Shown here one piece after another: positions 63,823 to 64,000 of a stretch of DNA of 64,000 bases (the stretch's first letter is position 1; every line of letters starts with the position of its first letter). The notes below the pieces were generated by a model that was not told the origin of the DNA, made no database searches, and saw only the letters and a list, made by a program, of their open reading frames with translations. The stretch comes from Geothrix sp. GTDB lineage: Bacteria > Acidobacteriota > Holophagae > Holophagales > Holophagaceae. A program made the translations under genes and the position numbers. The stretch lies in contig NZ_JAHRYQ010000001.1 in NCBI RefSeq assembly GCF_020622065.1, forward strand, positions 1,488,001 through 1,552,000, in the 5' to 3' direction.

Positions 63823-64000
63823 CTACCTCCCGAGCGGCCGATGCCACCGCTCCCGGTGGGCCTCGGCCTTCAGCCGCTCCTCCTCCCTCCGGACCCGGGC
63901 CTCGATGAATTCCTCATCCTCGAGGCGCGTGGGATCCGGGAGGGGCCGCCCCTCCAGATCATGCAGGGGCGCGGAGCGGCGTTCCACGCCGATGATCCTG
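63823..64000 (-). CDS. Partial hypothetical protein, C-terminal end
   Basis: On the minus strand the frame entering at 63999 stays open to a TAG at 63825-63823, giving the last 58 residues of a protein whose start is beyond the window. The end is a highly charged helix (EDEEFIEARVRREEERLKAE, then AHRERWHRPLGR). Its composition is like a coiled-coil tail; I cannot assign a family. The stop is 106 bases upstream of the MoaD-like start, so it may belong to the same transcript. Confidence 0.4.
   Translation of the reverse strand, partial: RIIGVERRSAPLHDLEGRPLPDPTRLEDEEFIEARVRREEERLKAEAHRERWHRPLGR

Overview
The window is a gene-dense, high-GC stretch of a free-living bacterial chromosome, about 60 protein genes with short gaps. 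I see no phage, insertion sequence, plasmid gene or CRISPR array. The gene set suggests a Holophagaceae-like Acidobacteriota (Geothrix/Holophaga type): an MCE protein with a porin-like tail, SpoVG, PEGA-domain Ser/Thr kinases, a B12-dependent ribonucleotide reductase, a PilT-type ATPase, TamB and many small lipoproteins. This assignment is inference; no rRNA is present to confirm it.

Layout. 1-4.0 kb (+): the tail of an MCE/MlaD-like gene, DUF116 and UbiA genes joined by overlapping stop/start codons, a penicillin-binding endopeptidase, a YfiH-type laccase-domain protein and SpoVG. 4.0-10.8 kb: tRNA-Gln(UUG), a PEGA-domain kinase (-), then a plus-strand run of a GT2 glycosyltransferase, a stand-alone FlhB-tail-like protein, a PHP phosphatase, a response regulator, TruA and an HD protein. 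10.8-15.6 kb (-): CapA, radical SAM, a hot-dog thioesterase, a 27-bp perfect inverted repeat, then sucD and sucC. 15.7-18.8 kb (+): a PilT-like ATPase and a TPR protein. 18.8-22.0 kb (-): polyprenyl synthase, YajQ, Nudix, rhodanese and uridine kinase. 22.0-28.3 kb: small lipoproteins, the threonine-degradation pair tdh and kbl (separated), and asnB, which has a promoter, a possible leader peptide and an intrinsic terminator in its 5' leader. 28.3-35.1 kb: an organophosphate:phosphate-type transporter, a P-loop protein, a GNAT, and the dnaG-rpoD information-processing pair. 35.2-42.3 kb: an MFS exporter, a zinc-ribbon kinase almost fused to TamB, and a MoaD-like protein. 42.3-48.4 kb: dnaX and a large gltB, divergent. 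48.4-53.6 kb (-): an SPL-like radical SAM, DUF421, DUF2914, a DUF481-like barrel, and hemG-hemH. 53.6-64 kb: small hypotheticals, a TIGR02757 Fe-S protein, a secreted SagB-type nitroreductase, the small SRP RNA (ffs), nrdJ with an NrdR-like box in its promoter, a double cNMP-binding protein, NudC, and a beta-propeller/MoaD-like pair.

The most informative non-coding items are the SRP RNA hidden in the largest gap, the asnB leader, the NrdR-like box, three intergenic loci with tandem-unit or hairpin repeats of a common style, and a recurring TAGACT/TAGTCT -10 hexamer. Among proteins the least explained are the PilT-like ATPase with a duplicated N-terminal domain, the kinase-TamB pair, the propeller-MoaD pair, the FlhB-tail protein lacking NPTH, and a conserved-looking P-loop protein.
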